Shown one piece after another: positions 60,777 to 64,000 of a stretch of 64,000 nt of DNA (position 1 is the first letter of the stretch; the number at the start of each line of letters is the position of its first letter). The notes beneath the pieces are model-generated. The model did no database searches and was not told the DNA's origin. It saw nothing but the letters and a program-made list of their open reading frames with translations. The translations under genes and the position numbers were made by a program. Source of the stretch: Arcticibacterium sp964021845 (lineage in GTDB: Bacteria > Bacteroidota > Bacteroidia > Cytophagales > Spirosomataceae); the NCBI RefSeq assembly GCF_964021845.1, contig NZ_CAXHZC010000006.1, positions 124,001 to 188,000 of the forward strand, written 5' to 3'.

Positions 60777-63185
60777 CTAAATCTCTGGGTAGCTCTTTGG
60801 TTTAGCTTCTCTCATGATAGCATAAGCCACATCAAACACATCATCCTCATTAGGCTTGGAGAAGTAATCTCCATCTGAACCATACGCGGGTCTATGCTCT
60901 TTAGCTGAAATGGTAGTAGCTTTTGAATCCAGGTATTTATACCCTTCTTTAAGCTCTATTATTTGCTGCATCATATACGCCGAAGCTCCGCCCGGCATAT
61001 CTTCGTCTGCAAATATTATTCTATTGGTCTTTTTTAATGACTTTAAGATGACATCTGTTCTATCAAAAGGAAGGAGCGTCTGTGCATCTATCACTTCCAT
61101 AGAAATACCTACCTTTTCAAGTTCTTCGCTAGCCATCATCACTATATTACACATAGAACCATAAGTAACTATAGTAATATCTGAACCCTTTTTAAGTATC
61201 TCAGGCTCTCCTAACGGCACACATATCTCACCTAAGTTACTAGGAGCCTTTTCTTTTAACCTGTAACCATTTAATGGCTCTATCATCATGGCAGGGTCAT
61301 CGCCACGCAGTAGCGTATTATAAAGACCTGCTGCTTGCACAAAGTTTCTTGGTACACAAATATGCATTCCTCTTAAAGAATGAATCATAACAGCTAATGG
61401 CGAGCCAGAATGCCAAATACCTTCTAACCTATGCCCACGTGTCCTAATTATAACTGGTGCCATTTGACGACCAAAAGTTCGATACCTCAAACAAGCCAAA
61501 TCGTCTGTTAAAATAGATAGGCAATAATAGACATAGTCAAAATACTGAACCTCCACTATTGGTCTAAGACCTCTCATGGCCGCCCCTATTCCTTGCCCAA
61601 TGATAGTAGCTTCTCTTATCCCAGTGTCTTCTACTCGGAGCTTACCGTACTTTTCTTGCAATCCAGCAAAACCCTGATTTACATCACCTATTGAACCTAC
61701 ATCTTCCCCTAAAGCAAAAACTCTTTTATCTTTAGCCAATAGTAAGTCAAAATAATTATTGATTATTTGATGGCCACTAAGCACTTTTTGCTCTCCTCCG
61801 TACTTAGGTTTTACCTCTTTAACATTTAAAGGAGAAGATTCAAACTCACTGTATAGATGCGAACTATAATTATGTAAATTTTCAGAAGCTAGTCTTTCCA
61901 AGAAAGGAGCAAATTCCTTCCCTACCGCCTCTTTTATCAAAACCCTTTTCGCCTTTTTAATAGCGGAAACAGCGTCTCTTTTTAACGGATTTTGCTTACT
62001 AGCCAAAGATTTCCTAATTGCATTTAATGCATTTTTCTTTGAGCATTTATTGGCAACTGTGTCAAGAAGCGAAATAGCCTCTTTCACATCTTTATCAATA
62101 TTCTTCCTGAAAGACTGCCAAGCCTCTTGTCTAGCTTTTTTAGCTACCTCTTTGGCGGCAAGTTCTATCTTTGTCAATTCACTTTCGGTGGCTACTCCTT
62201 GCTCTAAAATCCATTCTTTGAATTTGACATTACAATCTTTTTTACCCTCCCATGCTAACCTATCCTTACTTTTATAACGCTCATGCGAACCACTGGAAGA
62301 GTGCCCTTGTGGCTGTGTAATTTCATCTACATGAAGCAAACAAGGCATATGCTTATCTCGAGCAAACCTAGCAGCCTTCTGAAAAGCTTCAATAAGTTCA
62401 GGATAATTCCAGCCTCTTGCTCTTATTATTTCTAAACCTGAGCCATCATCATTTGACTGGAAACCAGCTAAAGCTTTTGATATACTACTTTTAGTTGTTT
62501 GATATTCCGAAGGAACAGAAATACCGTAACCATCATCCCATACAGCAAAAATGACTGGTATTTGAAGAACACCCGCGGCATTAATGCTTTCAAAAAACAT
62601 TCCCTGCGAAGTAGATGCATCACCAATAGTGGCAAAGCAAACCTCATTTCCATTATTTGAAAAACCGTCTAAACTCTTCAGTTCTGCGTTTTCCCTGTAT
62701 AATTTAGAAGCATACCCTATGCCAACACTACGAGGTATTTGACCAGCAGTAGGCGATACATCCATCACCTGATTAAATAAATTAGTTTGTTTAAGCCATT
62801 TTCCTTTATTATCTAACCATGGGTTAGAAAAATGACCATTCATAGAGCGACCTGCCGAGAATATATCATGCTTAACATCTGCATGGGCATATAACTGGGA
62901 ATAAAACTGCGTCCAGGTCATTCCACCTACAGCAGCCACAAAAGTTTGATCTCTATAATAACCCGACCTAAAGTCCCCTTTACGAAAAACCTTTGCCATG
63001 GCTAACTGAGCTAGTTCCTTTCCGTCGCCGAAAATCCCAAACTTAGCCCTACCCATAAAAACCTCTTTTCTACCAAGGAGGCTTACCTCCCTACTCTCAA
63101 CCGCCATTCTGTAATCTCCAAGGATCTCCTTTTTATCAATGATGAATTTAGAAGAGATTGAAGCTTGACTGGAGGTATCACTCAT
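60777..63185 (-). CDS. 2-oxoacid dehydrogenase E1 component, alpha and beta subunits fused
   Basis: 802 residues. The alpha part (about 1-350) binds thiamine diphosphate at ATIGDASTSQGMFFESINAAG, ending in the region VWDDGYGISVPSEYQ where related enzymes have NN. The beta part (about 465-802) contains VFALGEDVGSIGDVNQGFAGLQEKYG and VEVQYFDYVYY. The fused form is typical of Bacteroidota and probably decarboxylates branched-chain 2-oxo acids or pyruvate, passing the acyl group to an E2 lipoyl protein encoded elsewhere. No E2 or E3 gene is in the window. Confidence 0.92.
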   Translation of the reverse strand: MSDTSSQASISSKFIIDKKEILGDYRMAVESREVSLLGRKEVFMGRAKFGIFGDGKELAQLAMAKVFRKGDFRSGYYRDQTFVAAVGGMTWTQFYSQLYAHADVKHDIFSAGRSMNGHFSNPWLDNKGKWLKQTNLFNQVMDVSPTAGQIPRSVGIGYASKLYRENAELKSLDGFSNNGNEVCFATIGDASTSQGMFFESINAAGVLQIPVIFAVWDDGYGISVPSEYQTTKSSISKALAGFQSNDDGSGLEIIRARGWNYPELIEAFQKAARFARDKHMPCLLHVDEITQPQGHSSSGSHERYKSKDRLAWEGKKDCNVKFKEWILEQGVATESELTKIELAAKEVAKKARQEAWQSFRKNIDKDVKEAISLLDTVANKCSKKNALNAIRKSLASKQNPLKRDAVSAIKKAKRVLIKEAVGKEFAPFLERLASENLHNYSSHLYSEFESSPLNVKEVKPKYGGEQKVLSGHQIINNYFDLLLAKDKRVFALGEDVGSIGDVNQGFAGLQEKYGKLRVEDTGIREATIIGQGIGAAMRGLRPIVEVQYFDYVYYCLSILTDDLACLRYRTFGRQMAPVIIRTRGHRLEGIWHSGSPLAVMIHSLRGMHICVPRNFVQAAGLYNTLLRGDDPAMMIEPLNGYRLKEKAPSNLGEICVPLGEPEILKKGSDITIVTYGSMCNIVMMASEELEKVGISMEVIDAQTLLPFDRTDVILKSLKKTNRIIFADEDMPGGASAYMMQQIIELKEGYKYLDSKATTISAKEHRPAYGSDGDYFSKPNEDDVFDVAYAIMREAKPKSYPEI

Positions 63186-63327
63186 TCTGTAAAGGTTTTA
63201 TGTGCTAAATCAATTATATCTAGCTTGTTTATTGAAAAGAGCTGCAATTTACCACATTTCCTGAATTTATCAATCAGTCTAGTCCCCCTAAAACACCGGT
63301 CCTTCTTTGTTAATGGGCTGTTAAATA

Positions 63328-63359
63328 TTTGTATCAGGTTCCTTTTGGACGTTAATTTG
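63328..63359 (+). promoter_or_regulatory. Bacteroidota-type promoter of the DUF1573 gene
   Basis: TTTG at 63328-63331 and TTAATTTG at 63352-63359 are 20 bases apart (-7 box with one mismatch to TAnnTTTG). The start codon follows 43 bp later. Confidence 0.5.
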
Positions 63360-63402
63360 TAAAGAAGTCTAATAAAATGTTCAAATTACAAACTCAAGAA
63401 AG

Positions 63403-63798
63403 ATGAAATTAATGAAAAGAGTATTATTTACAATTGTAGCGGTTATGGCTTTTGCAGTAGCATCAAACGCTCAAGGTGTTCTTAAATTCGAAAACGAAAA
63501 GCATGATTTTGGGACACTTGCAGAAGGTCCTGTAGCTAACTATACATTTAAAGTTACAAACACTGGAACAGCCCCTGTAGTTATTTCAAGAGCTATGGCT
63601 TCTTGTGGATGTACTACTCCTGAGTGGAGCCAAGACCCTATTTTACCAGGTGCATCTAGCTCTATTAAAGTTGGATACAACACCTCTGGACGTCCAGGAA
63701 ACTTCAAGAAAACTATTACTGTAACAAGTAATGCAGAGAACTCTACGGTAATATTGACCATCAATGGTACAGTTACACCTAAGTCAAAGACAAAATAA
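63403..63798 (+). CDS. secreted DUF1573 protein
   Basis: 131 residues. Signal peptide about 1-23 (MKRVLFTIVAVMAFAVASNAQ after an optional MKL), then one immunoglobulin-like DUF1573 domain with the diagnostic FENEKHDFGTLAEGPVANYTFKVTNTG and ASCGCTTPEWSQDPILPG. Such small proteins are abundant and secreted in Bacteroidota; their role is not known. The ATG at 63412 (MKRVLF) is an equally possible start. A terminator follows. Confidence 0.9.
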   Translation: MKLMKRVLFTIVAVMAFAVASNAQGVLKFENEKHDFGTLAEGPVANYTFKVTNTGTAPVVISRAMASCGCTTPEWSQDPILPGASSSIKVGYNTSGRPGNFKKTITVTSNAENSTVILTINGTVTPKSKTK

Positions 63799-63822
63799 TC
63801 TAAGAAGATATTTTATTTGGAA

Positions 63823-63850
63823 GGCTCACTCAATAGGGTGAGTCTTTTTT
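63823..63850 (+). terminator. terminator of the DUF1573 gene
   Basis: GGCTCAC pairs with GTGAGTC (one G-U pair), short loop, followed by seven T. It lies 25 bp behind the stop. Confidence 0.8.
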
Positions 63851-63915
63851 TGTGCCTGTGTTTTGATTTTTAATCAGCCATTCGTTACTTATGCCCACTT
63901 CATCATGAATAACAA

Positions 63916-64000
63916 ATGACAAACACAGAAATTGAAAAGGCCTTTTTCAAAACAGAACTCCCTGTTAAATGGGGAGAAATGGACGCCGCCCAACATGTTA
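63916..64000 (+). CDS. acyl-CoA thioesterase-like hotdog protein, 3' end cut by the window edge
   Basis: The first 28 codons are visible. The sequence ELPVKWGEMDAAQHV is the N-terminal signature of 4-hydroxybenzoyl-CoA-thioesterase-like proteins (usually VRWGDMDAxGHVNN, with the catalytic Asp). The start at MTNTEIEKAFF gives the common spacing to that motif. It should hydrolyse a thioester in the cytoplasm; the substrate is unknown and the rest of the gene lies outside the window. Confidence 0.72.
   Translation, partial: MTNTEIEKAFFKTELPVKWGEMDAAQHV

Overview
The window reads as a chromosomal stretch of a low-GC Bacteroidota bacterium, most likely a gliding, aerobic member of the Cytophagales. 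Supporting signs are a gliding-motility lipoprotein (GldH) next to a RicT/PSP1 protein, a SusC/SusD pair driven by a hybrid two-component regulator, several Bacteroidota-type TAnnTTTG -7 promoter boxes, menaquinone synthesis (MenA), a fused E1 alpha-beta 2-oxoacid dehydrogenase and an OmpA protein with thrombospondin type-3 repeats. No rRNA, tRNA or CRISPR array was seen.

Layout. 1-1.8 kb: 3' part of an alpha/beta hydrolase gene, an ECF sigma factor and a membrane protein, overlapping and ended by a clear terminator. 1.9-5.4 kb: divergent oxyR and katG, a peroxide-stress pair. 5.5-6.3 kb: a SMI1/KNR4 (immunity-like) gene followed by a gene broken by one in-frame TAA. 6.3-21.9 kb, all minus strand: a polysaccharide utilisation locus (PUL). 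In transcription order it has a sulfatase lipoprotein, a hybrid two-component sensor-regulator, SusC, SusD, two more S1-type sulfatases and a Tat-exported Gfo/Idh/MocA oxidoreductase. It has three sulfatases and no recognisable glycoside hydrolase or lyase, so it probably desulfates and imports a sulfated glycan that is cut elsewhere. Two copies of an imperfect palindrome of about 100 bp lie directly behind two of the sulfatase genes.

22-28.8 kb: housekeeping genes (ArsC/Spx-like protein, methionine aminopeptidase, thioredoxin-like lipoprotein, gldH, ricT, purD). 29.0-32.9 kb: a tight plus-strand sugar operon of FGGY kinase, GH29 alpha-L-fucosidase and a NahK-like sugar kinase, which may metabolise fucosylated sugars. 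33.0-36.2 kb: glycerate kinase, NIPSNAP protein and a winged-helix Fic protein whose catalytic His is replaced by Gln, preceded by an array of TGAGCC inverted repeats. 36.3-45.2 kb: DPP-IV-like peptidase, the three-subunit transhydrogenase operon (pntAA, pntAB, pntB), glutathione peroxidase, menA, a TPR protein and a small glycine-rich secreted protein.

45.2-49.3 kb: DoxX, GNAT, a RAYT/IS200-like transposase flanked by inverted REP sequences, an S24-type repressor, a membrane dipeptidase, and a structured insertion of about 126 bp flanked by 13-bp direct repeats. 49.3-57.2 kb: a DsbD-like reductase and, behind it, an unusual array. The ends of two convergent genes are present in three copies, separated by two paralogous 135-residue membrane-protein genes, with a GHL6/GH42-like glycosidase gene inside the middle copy. 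A YifB/ComM AAA protein follows. 57.2-64 kb: M28 peptidase, OmpA/TSP3 outer-membrane protein, fused 2-oxoacid dehydrogenase E1, a DUF1573 protein, and the 5' end of a hotdog thioesterase gene.

All homology statements rest on motif recognition and recall of families. No database search was run.
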